NCBI GenBank assembly: GCA_016297415.1
Contig: JAEDGQ010000058.1
Location: 1-12,040 of the forward strand
Direction: 5' to 3'
Source of the DNA: Treponema sp.
GTDB lineage: Bacteria > Spirochaetota > Spirochaetia > Treponematales > Treponemataceae
Length of the DNA stretch: 12,040 nt
Under the pieces are notes generated by a model that was not told the origin of the DNA, did no database searches, and worked only from the letters and a program-made list of their open reading frames with translations. Positions within the stretch are counted from its first letter, which is position 1, and every line of letters begins with the position of its first letter. A program made the position numbers and the translations under genes. Below are positions 5,855 through 12,016 of the stretch, one piece after another.

Positions 5855-7657
5855 ATGACAGAAATGAAGTACAAACGCAACTTTTGTATTGTTGCACACA
5901 TTGACCATGGCAAATCAACACTTTCTGACCGTCTTATTCAGAAGTCAAAAATCATTGACGACAGACAGATGACCAATCAGATTCTCGATAATATGGATAT
6001 TGAACGAGAACGTGGTATTACCATTAAATCACAGGCTGTTACAATTCCTTATCATGCAAAAGATGGCCACGATTATGAGTTAAACTTTGTTGATACTCCA
6101 GGACATGTTGACTTTTCTTATGAAGTTAGCCGTGCCATCGCTTCCTGTGAGGGTGCGCTTCTGCTTGTTGATGCAGCACAGGGTGTTGAAAGTCAGACAG
6201 TTTCAAATCTTTATATGGCAATGGAACAGGACCTTTCTATTGTTCCTGTTGTAAATAAAATCGATCTTCCATCAGCAGATATTCCTTCAGTAAAACATCA
6301 GATTGATCACGATCTTGGACTGGATAGTGAAGATGCAGTTCTTGTCAGTGCTAAAACTGGTGAAGGTATTGATGAACTTCTTGAAGCTATTGTAACAAAA
6401 TTTCCTGCACCTAGCGGCAATCCGGAAGGAAAAGCTCAGGCGTTGATCTTTGACTGTCATTATGATGAATATCGTGGAGTAATTATTCATATCCGCGTAA
6501 AAGAAGGCCGCATTAAGAAAGGTGATGCAATTCGCTTTATGTCCAACGGTGTGGATTACAAAGTTGAACAGATTGGTATTTTCAAAATTAATTATGAAGA
6601 AACTCCTTATCTGGAAGCCGGAGATGTAGGATATATTATTGCCGGTTGTAAAACTGTAAGCGATGTTCGTGTAGGTGATACAGTAACACTTTCTGCAGAT
6701 CCTGCAGATGAGCCTTTACCTGGTTTTAAAGAAGTAAAGCCTGTTGTATTCTCTTCAATCTATCCCATGGATTCTAATGATTATGAAGAACTGAAAGACA
6801 GCATGGAAAAACTTAAACTTAACGATGCCAGTCTTACTTATGACAAAGATAATTCCATTGCTCTTGGTAATGGGTTCAGATGTGGTTTTCTCGGACTTCT
6901 TCATCTTGAAATTATTCAGGAACGTCTTGAACGGGACTATGGTCAGGCAGTAATCTTTACATCTCCTTCTGTAGAATATAAATGTACCCTTACAAATGGT
7001 GATGAAATTACAGTTGATAATCCAACAGAATTCCCTGAAACTAAAATTCGTGAAGCACGGGAACCTTATATCAGAGCTTCAATTATTACACCTGCCGAAT
7101 TTATCGGTTCGATTATGGCTCTTTGTACAGAAAAACGCGGTGAGCAGAAAAACATGCAGTACCTTGATGAAAAACGTGTAGAGCTCATTTATGAAATGCC
7201 GCTGGCAGAAGTACTTTTCGATTTTTATGACAGATTAAAAAGTTATAGCCGTGGCTATGCAAGTTTTGATTATGAAGTTATTGAATATAGAGTTACAGAT
7301 CTTGTTAAAGTTGATACTCTTATTAACTCAAAACCTGTTGATGCTCTTTCGTTCCTTGCATTCCGTGCAGGTGCCGTAGCCAGAGCAAAAAAAGTTTGTG
7401 AACGCCTTAAAAACGAAATTGCAAGACAGCAGTTTAAGGTAGCAATTCAAGGAGCTATTGGAAGTCAGATTATTGCCCGGGAAACTGTTAACCCTGTAAG
7501 AAAGGACGTTCTTGCCAAATGTTATGGTGGTGACATTACACGAAAAAGAAAGCTTCTTGAAAAACAGAAGGAAGGTAAAAAGCGCATGAAGATGGTTGGT
7601 AATGTTGAATTACCACAGAGCGCCTTCCTTGCAGTTCTTAAAGAAAAAGAAGATTAA
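5855..7657 (+). CDS. lepA: Elongation factor 4 (LepA), ribosome back-translocase GTPase
   Basis: Translational GTPase of 600 residues, the standard LepA/EF4 length. It binds ribosomes and affects translocation or initiation under stress. GTPase motifs are all present: G1 AHIDHGKST (14-22), G2 RGIT (53-56), G3 DTPGH (80-84), G4 NKID (134-137) and G5 SAK (165-167). The LepA-specific C-terminal part is intact, including FRCGFLGLLHLEIIQERLER and the terminal GGDITRKRKLLEKQKEGKKR with MVGNVELPQSAF. The ATG at 5855 has a modest GGA at 5845-5847 with normal spacing; a second ATG at 5864 is possible but less well placed. The gap to the protease gene is 14 bases, so it is probably in the same transcript. 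lepA is often linked to envelope genes such as lepB; here its partner is the protease. Confidence 0.97.
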   Translation: MTEMKYKRNFCIVAHIDHGKSTLSDRLIQKSKIIDDRQMTNQILDNMDIERERGITIKSQAVTIPYHAKDGHDYELNFVDTPGHVDFSYEVSRAIASCEGALLLVDAAQGVESQTVSNLYMAMEQDLSIVPVVNKIDLPSADIPSVKHQIDHDLGLDSEDAVLVSAKTGEGIDELLEAIVTKFPAPSGNPEGKAQALIFDCHYDEYRGVIIHIRVKEGRIKKGDAIRFMSNGVDYKVEQIGIFKINYEETPYLEAGDVGYIIAGCKTVSDVRVGDTVTLSADPADEPLPGFKEVKPVVFSSIYPMDSNDYEELKDSMEKLKLNDASLTYDKDNSIALGNGFRCGFLGLLHLEIIQERLERDYGQAVIFTSPSVEYKCTLTNGDEITVDNPTEFPETKIREAREPYIRASIITPAEFIGSIMALCTEKRGEQKNMQYLDEKRVELIYEMPLAEVLFDFYDRLKSYSRGYASFDYEVIEYRVTDLVKVDTLINSKPVDALSFLAFRAGAVARAKKVCERLKNEIARQQFKVAIQGAIGSQIIARETVNPVRKDVLAKCYGGDITRKRKLLEKQKEGKKRMKMVGNVELPQSAFLAVLKEKED

Positions 7658-7673
7658 AAAGAGGCCTTTTTAA
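7654..7673 (+). terminator. Short hairpin overlapping the lepA stop codon
   Basis: TTAAAAAG-AGGC-CTTTTTAA forms an 8-bp stem with a 4-base loop that includes the lepA TAA. The arms are A/T-only apart from one G-C pair, so it is a weak terminator by itself, but it works in either direction as an A-stem-T unit. It is directly followed by a second, larger hairpin. Confidence 0.45.
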
Positions 7674-7674
7674 G

Positions 7675-7726
7675 TGCACCCCTAAAGCTGGACAAATAAA
7701 GTTCAAGTTTAGGAGGTGCATTTTTT
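7675..7726. repeat. Palindrome resembling fused IS3-type ends; probable bidirectional terminator
   Basis: Bases 7675-7720 form a 46-bp imperfect palindrome. The left arm TGCACCCCTAAAGCTGGAC is nearly the reverse complement of the right arm GTTCAAGTTTAGGAGGTGCA, around an AAATAAA loop. A T6 run follows at 7721-7726, so on the plus strand it can serve as the lepA terminator. Both arms resemble terminal inverted repeats of IS3-family elements as I remember them (TGCACCCC followed by AAA and a TTGGACA-like segment), facing inward as if the element body had been lost. No clear target duplication is visible at the flanks. The IS origin is inference. Confidence 0.6.
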
Positions 7727-7737
7727 ATATACAAGCA

Positions 7738-7757
7738 GTAACTTCGGTTATATTTTT
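7738..7757 (+). terminator. Hairpin with UUCG tetraloop and T-run
   Basis: GTAAC-TTCG-GTTAT (7738-7751) is a 5-bp stem closed by the very stable C(UUCG)G tetraloop, followed by ATTTTT to 7757. It fits a short plus-strand terminator backing up the upstream palindrome between the convergent lepA and MAF genes. Confidence 0.45.
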
Positions 7758-7769
7758 AAGGGTTCGTGT

Positions 7770-9422
7770 TTAATCAATGGTTTCCATATCTTTTAAGAAG
7801 AAATCAATTTCACTTCGAACTCGTTTTAAGAAGCTTAAATCTTCCGGACGGGATTTCCAGCCGTCAGGAAAATGAAGATAAAGATATTCTCTTTCATTTA
7901 AAAGTGTGGAAATTTCTGTCTTTAAGTCAGGGCGTGGAGAAGGGGAACAGTTATTTCCGTTTATAAGCAGGTCTTTGAGACGAATTAAAGCGGATTTTTC
8001 TTCACTTATAAAAGCTGAAATTTTTTCTCTTAAAAAATTATTTTGTTCTGTCTTGTTTTTCTTAGTCCATTTTGTTTTAAGTGGAAAATTTTTAATAAAA
8101 GAATTGAAATCAATCATTGAAACAACAGGAATGCCAAGGTCAAATCCCTGAAAACCTGTATCCCACATATTTGGAGTGCCGGCAAAAAAGGATTTAAATA
8201 ATTCTCCGTATCCGGAAAGACTGGCATCTGTTATTACAGGAATATTGTTTTTTCCGAAAATTAACCGGGCGCCCGTTCTGAATGCAGCATTGTAGTTTTC
8301 TACAGGTTCCATACGGTATGTTTTTAAGAGTCTTGTTGTATGTGCAGGAGCTCCGTTTGCATGAGTTTTTCCTGTAGAAAAAGAAAAATCCAGTCCTGTA
8401 ATAAAAACCGGAACATCTGCAGATTTCCTCATAACCAGAGCAATGTAAACTGCAGAAAGTCCCACTGAACCTAGGGGGGGAAGAATTACAGGCATAATTT
8501 GTCTCGCTTTTGCCTTTTCCAGAAATGATGCCTGAGTATATTCAGAAAAGAAATAGAAATTTGTATTAGTTGTGTTTTTTTTAATTGCTGGTCGACTTGT
8601 TAAATCTCTCAAAAGAATGGTACCTGTTTTGTTACAACCGATGTAGGCCTTTTCAATAGCAAGCTGACTTTCAACACCCACTGTAAAATCCGGGGTGATT
8701 CCGTTTTTTACAAGAACGGGAAGCGCTGCATCAACGGCGATTATTGTACATTTCTGAAAAAAATTTTTATCTGCAGATTGTAAAAATTGTTCTGTTGTTT
8801 CTCCTGCACCAAAAACCACAATTGGATTTGAAAAAATTGAACTATGTACAGGTATATTATTTTCAGCAGGATTGTTCTTTAGGTTTTTAAAAAAATTGCG
8901 GCTGAAAAGCCGTCCCAGTTTTACAAGAGTTACACGGTTTTTCCAGAAAGCAGTAATCATATTCTGGATAAGATAAAGTGTATTCTTGTAAGAATCTTTG
9001 TTTAGTGAAACGCCACCACTCATATCAAGACTTACTACACGACGGAATCTGTATATATCTGAAAGTAAATTTATTGAATCTTTACAGCTGGAAAAAAGAA
9101 TTTTTCCTGAATATTCATTGTTTTTCGAAATTAAGTCTTCCAGTAAAGATTTAGAAAAGTTGAACAGCTCAGCATCGTCTTCAACTGCAAGAATTAAACA
9201 GTCTTCCGGAAGTTTTGAAATAAGTTCCTTCAGACCAATCCATAGGGCAGGAGAACGGGCAAGAATCAATGTTCCTTCCATAAGCTTTAAATCCTCAATA
9301 GTTTTAAGGATTGCTTTTTCAGGAGCATATTTAGAATAGAGATATCTTTCTTTGTAATAAACAGTAAAGCCCTGACCGGCTTTAACCAGACAGGGCTTTG
9401 CATTAATGTTATCTGAAATCAA
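7770..9422 (-). CDS. MAF_flag10/DUF115 family protein (6-hydroxymethylpterin pyrophosphokinase MptE-like)
   Basis: Protein of 550 residues whose central region (about 195-350) resembles the MAF_flag10/DUF115 family. Matching segments are IVVFGAGETTEQFL at 201-214 in the nucleotide-binding position, IIAVDAALPVLVKNGITPDF at 227-246 (the typical VDAAL and GI-PD pattern), LPPLGSVGLSAVYIAL, and FITGLDFSF at 340-348. The family includes motility accessory factors linked to flagellin glycosylation with nonulosonic acids, and archaeal MptE pterin kinases. A glycosyltransferase-like role is possible but unproven here, as no flagellar gene is nearby. The N- and C-terminal regions are charged and mostly helical; no signal peptide is seen, so it is probably cytoplasmic. 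The start codon is TTG at 9422-9420, supported by AAGGAA at 9433-9428, which overlaps the stop of the upstream foldase gene. The two are likely one operon. Confidence 0.8.
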   Translation of the reverse strand: MISDNINAKPCLVKAGQGFTVYYKERYLYSKYAPEKAILKTIEDLKLMEGTLILARSPALWIGLKELISKLPEDCLILAVEDDAELFNFSKSLLEDLISKNNEYSGKILFSSCKDSINLLSDIYRFRRVVSLDMSGGVSLNKDSYKNTLYLIQNMITAFWKNRVTLVKLGRLFSRNFFKNLKNNPAENNIPVHSSIFSNPIVVFGAGETTEQFLQSADKNFFQKCTIIAVDAALPVLVKNGITPDFTVGVESQLAIEKAYIGCNKTGTILLRDLTSRPAIKKNTTNTNFYFFSEYTQASFLEKAKARQIMPVILPPLGSVGLSAVYIALVMRKSADVPVFITGLDFSFSTGKTHANGAPAHTTRLLKTYRMEPVENYNAAFRTGARLIFGKNNIPVITDASLSGYGELFKSFFAGTPNMWDTGFQGFDLGIPVVSMIDFNSFIKNFPLKTKWTKKNKTEQNNFLREKISAFISEEKSALIRLKDLLINGNNCSPSPRPDLKTEISTLLNEREYLYLHFPDGWKSRPEDLSFLKRVRSEIDFFLKDMETID

Positions 9423-9427
9423 AAGAT

Positions 9428-9433
9428 TTCCTT
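9428..9433 (-). promoter_or_regulatory. Ribosome binding site for the TTG-started MAF gene
   Basis: On the minus strand AAGGAA begins inside the TAA stop of the preceding gene and lies 5 bases before TTG. It is the main reason to accept a TTG start and suggests translational coupling of the two genes. Confidence 0.65.
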
Positions 9434-10901
9434 ATTTCATAATCTGGTTAAAGAAAACTTCAGAAACGTTGTTAACAACTTTTTTGCTTGTCATAAGAGT
9501 TCTCTGAGCAACAGAAGAGTTTAAGCTGTCGAGAGAATCTGCAATCTTGTCTTTTGCATCTGCTGTTACAGCGTCTTTCTGAATACCAGTGTTTTTAAGA
9601 ACGATAACGTAATCTCCGAGAACAACTGGTTCTGAAATTTCATCTTTTTTAAGAGCGAAAGCTTTTTCGAGGAAGTTTTCATTTGAAGCAGCGCTTGAAA
9701 GTTCTTCAATGCCTGTTCCTACAGCGTCAAACATTGATGAGTTATCGTAGTTAAGTGGGAAAGCAGGAACTTTTACATATTTAGCTTCACTATCTTTTGC
9801 TGCAGCTGCAAAACCTTTAGTAGCTGCATTTGCTTTGAGACCGTTTGCTGAAGTTACAAAGTAGTCTTCGATTTTTGAAGCTTCGTTTTCTTCGATATAG
9901 TTACGAACAGCTTCAAGTGTAGTTTTGTTTTTGAAATCCGGTTCTACTTTTGGAAGGTTGCAGCGGAAAACTGAATATCCTGATGTTGTTTCAATTACAG
10001 CACTCAGTTCATCTGGATTAAGTGAGAATACTTTTTCAGCATCATCTTGGTTTTTAAGAATGTTTTTGATCTGATAACCCAGATTAGAGTAGAGGATACC
10101 ATCGCTTCCAGAGTATGCCTTGTCTGAGTATTCAGCAACAGCATCTGAGAATGTGATTTCTTCGTTTTTAATCTGTTTAAGAATTGATTTTGCTTTTGAA
10201 GATTCTTTTACAGAAATAATTGAAAGATTGTATTTTACAAAGTTGTCTTTATTTGATTCCCCGAATGTTCTTACAGCTGAATCTGGATAATCTGCTTTGT
10301 TGAATACTGCCATGTCGAAAGCACGTTTATCAGCACCCATATCTGCAAGGAATGCCAGTTCTGCATCAGAAGTTTTAAGACCGAAAAGTCTGTTTCCGCC
10401 TACATCAGACTGTGAACCAAGAAGGTCTTCTGAGTAACGATTCCAGATGTGACCATTTACGATGTCTTTTTTAAGATCGTTTCTGTAACTTTCTTCATAA
10501 GATTCATAAACTTCCATTGAGAATTTGCCGTTTTCATCAGCGAACATTGGCATTGTTACGATATCACGGTTAACTTTGTCTGAAGATGGAGCATAACCTG
10601 ATTTCTTTACTTCTTCAGCATTTGCAATAGCATTTACAGCAGAAATAAAAGCATCATTGTAGATATAGTAGTAATCACTTTCTCTTAATTCATAGCCCTG
10701 TTTTCTGTACATTTCTGTGTAATTGTTTACTGCAGCAGCAAATTCTGTACCAGGTTTGTATTCAATTTTTTTGTTTCCGTATTTTCCGAAAACCAGTTCT
10801 TTGTTACCCATACCATCTGCCATTGCCGGAATAAAAATGAATGTAACAGCAGAAAGAATCAGAATAATTACTGAACCAATAAAAAGCATAGTTTTTTTCA
10901 T
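9432..10901 (-). CDS. SurA/PpiD-like membrane-anchored peptidyl-prolyl isomerase or chaperone
   Basis: Protein of 489 residues with an N-terminal hydrophobic segment at about 5-27, either an uncleaved anchor as in PpiD or a signal peptide cut near AMA. The body should lie in the periplasm. Residues about 50-200 are the SurA_N-like chaperone region. A parvulin-type (PPIC) domain covers about 222-316: KAKSILKQIKNEEITFSDAVAEYS, a degenerate glycine loop, then the VFSLNPDELSAVIETTSGYSVFR closing segment. A second partial PPIC-like unit lies near 410-438 (EKAFALKKDEISEPVV, then GDYVIVLKN). The histidine of the usual HILV strand is absent; the sequence reads LSIISV near 226-231. The domain may thus be inactive as an isomerase and act as a holdase, as one parvulin unit of E. 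coli SurA does. An AAAGGA site precedes the ATG by about 12 bases. It heads the two-gene minus-strand operon. Confidence 0.85.
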   Translation of the reverse strand: MKKTMLFIGSVIILILSAVTFIFIPAMADGMGNKELVFGKYGNKKIEYKPGTEFAAAVNNYTEMYRKQGYELRESDYYYIYNDAFISAVNAIANAEEVKKSGYAPSSDKVNRDIVTMPMFADENGKFSMEVYESYEESYRNDLKKDIVNGHIWNRYSEDLLGSQSDVGGNRLFGLKTSDAELAFLADMGADKRAFDMAVFNKADYPDSAVRTFGESNKDNFVKYNLSIISVKESSKAKSILKQIKNEEITFSDAVAEYSDKAYSGSDGILYSNLGYQIKNILKNQDDAEKVFSLNPDELSAVIETTSGYSVFRCNLPKVEPDFKNKTTLEAVRNYIEENEASKIEDYFVTSANGLKANAATKGFAAAAKDSEAKYVKVPAFPLNYDNSSMFDAVGTGIEELSSAASNENFLEKAFALKKDEISEPVVLGDYVIVLKNTGIQKDAVTADAKDKIADSLDSLNSSVAQRTLMTSKKVVNNVSEVFFNQIMK

Positions 10902-10970
10902 AATAAAAACATCCTTTATAAACTATTTTTTTAATTTACATCTATATATAGAATATAAACGCAATATTTA

Positions 10971-11000
10971 ATTTTATCATTCAATATCCCCCTAAGTCAA
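10971..11000 (-). promoter_or_regulatory. Promoter of the foldase-MAF operon
   Basis: On the minus strand TTGACT (11000-10995) and an extended -10 TGA-TAAAAT (TAAAAT at 10976-10971) are separated by 18 bp. Transcription should begin near 10964, leaving an mRNA leader of about 63 bases. It is back-to-back with the tRNA-Asp promoter. Confidence 0.7.
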
Positions 11001-11020
11001 TGAAACAATTCCAGACATAG

Positions 11021-11057
11021 AAAAAAAATTAAAAAAAAATCAAATTTTCAAAAAAAA
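11021..11057. promoter_or_regulatory. A-tract array, probable UP element or curved DNA
   Basis: A-runs of 8 (11021-11028), 9 (11031-11039) and 7-8 (11050-11057) plus AAATTTT at 11042-11048 follow one another at roughly 8-11 bp steps, close to one helical turn. They stop 5 bases before the tRNA-Asp -35 box. Such tracts are known to bend DNA and to act as UP elements at stable RNA promoters. Confidence 0.55.
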
Positions 11058-11061
11058 GGTA

Positions 11062-11090
11062 TTGACGGAAAATTATCCATTTGGTAATAT
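11062..11090 (+). promoter_or_regulatory. Promoter of tRNA-Asp (and tRNA-Pro)
   Basis: TTGACG at 11062-11067 and TAATAT at 11085-11090 are separated by exactly 17 bp, with a TGG extended -10 motif just upstream (11082-11084). Transcription should begin near 11097, about 7 bases before the mature tRNA-Asp. Confidence 0.85.
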
Positions 11091-11103
11091 CTAAACATCA
11101 ATT

Positions 11104-11177
11104 GCGGTGTTAGCGAAGCTGGTTATCGCGCTGGCCTGTCACGCCGGAGATCGCGGGTTCGAGCCCCGCACATCGCG
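11104..11177 (+). tRNA. tRNA-Asp (anticodon GUC)
   Basis: The acceptor GCGGTGT (11104-11110) pairs with ACATCGC (11170-11176) with one G-U pair; the discriminator is G11177, as expected for tRNA-Asp. The anticodon stem is CTGGC/GCCGG around loop CTGTCAC, giving GTC at 11138-11140. The T arm GCGGGTTCGAGCCCCGC is perfect. CCA is not encoded. It is followed after a few bases by a terminator-like hairpin. Confidence 0.96.
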
Positions 11178-11179
11178 TT

Positions 11180-11207
11180 AAGCCTTCCGTTTGGGAAGGC
11201 TTTTTTT
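11180..11207 (+). terminator. Intrinsic terminator between tRNA-Asp and tRNA-Pro
   Basis: AGCCTTCC (11181-11188), loop GTTTG, GGAAGGCT (11194-11201) and a T-run to 11207. The 8-bp GC-containing stem with seven Ts is a canonical intrinsic terminator. It sits only 5 bases before the 5' end of tRNA-Pro, which therefore seems to depend on readthrough. Confidence 0.88.
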
Positions 11208-11212
11208 ATAAC

Positions 11213-11285
11213 CGGGTATTAGCGCAGCTGGTAGCGCGCAACGTTCGGGACGTTGAGGCCGGCGGTTCGAATCCGCCATACCCGA
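11213..11285 (+). tRNA. tRNA-Pro (anticodon CGG)
   Basis: The acceptor CGGGTAT (11213-11219) pairs with ATACCCG (11278-11284), with discriminator A11285. The C1-G72 pair plus A73 is the known bacterial tRNA-Pro signature. The anticodon stem CAACG/CGTTG surrounds loop TTCGGGA, giving CGG at 11246-11248. The D arm (AGCGCAGCTGGTAGCGC) and T arm (GGCGGTTCGAATCCGCC) are intact. CCA is not encoded; a T5 run directly follows the gene at 11286-11290. No room for its own promoter exists between the upstream terminator and its 5' end. Confidence 0.95.
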
Positions 11286-11373
11286 TTTTTCCTCTTTAAA
11301 TCCTTTTCTATTTCTTTTCACCTATCAATTCTTTTTTTTCAGAAAAGCCATAATAATTTTATTTTTTTTCTTT

Positions 11374-11448
11374 GTTAGCTATGTCTAACTTATTGACATT
11401 GTTTGCAAAAACTAACTATACTCTGTTCAGTTGTTAGCAATTGCTAAC
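11374..11448 (+). promoter_or_regulatory. Three-copy 16-bp operator over the feoA promoter
   Basis: Three related inverted repeats occur: GTTAGCTATGTCTAAC (11374-11389), GTTTGCAAAAACTAAC (11401-11416) and the perfect palindrome GTTAGCAATTGCTAAC (11433-11448). Site 1 lies upstream of the -35 box, site 2 fills the -35/-10 spacer, and site 3 starts just after the predicted transcription start. This layout is typical of repression. The GTTAG/CTAAC half-sites recall DtxR-type metal-dependent repressors, which control iron uptake, but the 6-base spacing differs from the DtxR/IdeR box. The regulator's identity is inference. Confidence 0.7.
11393..11422 (+). promoter_or_regulatory. Sigma-70 promoter of the feoA-feoA unit
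   Basis: TTGACA at 11393-11398 is perfect and TATACT at 11417-11422 is one base off consensus; the spacer is 18 bp. The expected start near 11429 gives a leader of about 58 bases before the first feoA. The promoter lies inside the operator cluster. The rest of the 201-base gap (11286-11373) is AT-rich and shows nothing else. Confidence 0.8.
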
Positions 11449-11486
11449 TTTTTAATTATTCAAGTTTTATAAAAAAGTGGTGAATT

Positions 11487-11696
11487 ATGCCTCTGTTCAT
11501 GGCTCAAACTGGAAAAGAATACCTGATAAAGAAAATCAGCGGCAATGAAAAAATTAAACATCATCTTAAAGACCTTGGTTTTGTTGAAGGATGCAGTTTA
11601 TGTATTGTCACTATTATGAATGGAAATCTGATTATTCAGATTAAAGATTCCCGAATTGCTTTAAGTCGGGAACTTGCTGAAAAAATTATTATCTGA
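11487..11696 (+). CDS. feoA: FeoA family protein, diverged copy
   Basis: Small SH3-like protein of 69 residues, the usual size for FeoA, the cytosolic accessory factor of the FeoB ferrous iron transporter. The core KIKHHLKDLGFVEGCSLCIV and the end DSRIALSRELAEKI fit the FeoA fold. It lacks the APLGDP and RGYELSLR motifs of the classical copy, which the next gene has. This type often appears as the first of two FeoA genes. The start at 11487 is preceded by AAGTGGTGA, a poor ribosome site with short spacing; the next ATG, at 11499, has none. It is first in the unit behind the triple operator, so expression is probably metal-responsive. Only 17 bases separate it from the second feoA. Confidence 0.85.
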   Translation: MPLFMAQTGKEYLIKKISGNEKIKHHLKDLGFVEGCSLCIVTIMNGNLIIQIKDSRIALSRELAEKIII

Positions 11697-11713
11697 ATTG
11701 AGAGGTATAGATT

Positions 11714-11932
11714 ATGACATTAAAAGAAGTGAAGCCTGGAATAACAGTAAAGGTTAAAAAACTTCTGGGGGAGGGTGCTGTAAAACGCAGGATTATGGAC
11801 ATGGGACTTACAAAAGGTGTGGACGTTTATGTAAGAAAAATTGCTCCCCTTGGCGACCCTGTTGAAATTACAGTACGGGGATATGAACTTTCTGTTCGTA
11901 AAGCAGATGCCGAACTTGTAGAAGTTCAGTAA
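11714..11932 (+). CDS. feoA: FeoA family ferrous iron transport accessory protein
   Basis: Classical FeoA of 72 residues. The diagnostic segments are KRRIMDMGLTKGVDVYVRKIA (residues about 24-44, basic turn then strand), APLGDPVEI (44-52) and RGYELSVRKADAE (55-67). The SH3-like domain is cytosolic and is known to associate with FeoB in ferrous iron uptake. The RBS GAGAGG at 11700-11705 lies 8 bases before the ATG. It is cotranscribed with the first feoA. In most organisms feoB follows within a few bases. Here the remaining 108 bases contain no recognisable FeoB start, so the transporter is either further downstream or elsewhere. Confidence 0.95.
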   Translation: MTLKEVKPGITVKVKKLLGEGAVKRRIMDMGLTKGVDVYVRKIAPLGDPVEITVRGYELSVRKADAELVEVQ

Positions 11933-11943
11933 TTCATTAATAA

Positions 11944-11955
11944 AACCAACTGGTT
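11944..11955. repeat. Small palindrome after feoA
   Basis: AACCA-AC-TGGTT is a perfect 12-bp inverted repeat 11 bases after the feoA stop. It has no following T-run, so it is not a standard terminator. Its role is unknown. Confidence 0.3.
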
Positions 11956-12016
11956 ATTGAATTAAATAGAAGGTTCAATTTCGATTTTTTTAATTTTAAA
12001 CAGTGGCAAGGATCAC

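Noticed and set aside
8998..9339. Plus-strand open frame of 113 codons inside the MAF gene
   Set aside because: It is fully antisense to a well-supported gene, low-complexity in composition and without a ribosome site or family resemblance.
10723..10971. Plus-strand open frame of 82 codons over the foldase signal peptide
   Set aside because: Its hydrophobicity mirrors the antisense of the signal peptide region and no ribosome site is present.
11436..11446. Fur box or FNR site in the feoA promoter
   Set aside because: The sites do not match the GATAATGATTATC or TTGAT-N4-ATCAA patterns; the repeated unit is the 16-bp GTTAGC-type palindrome.
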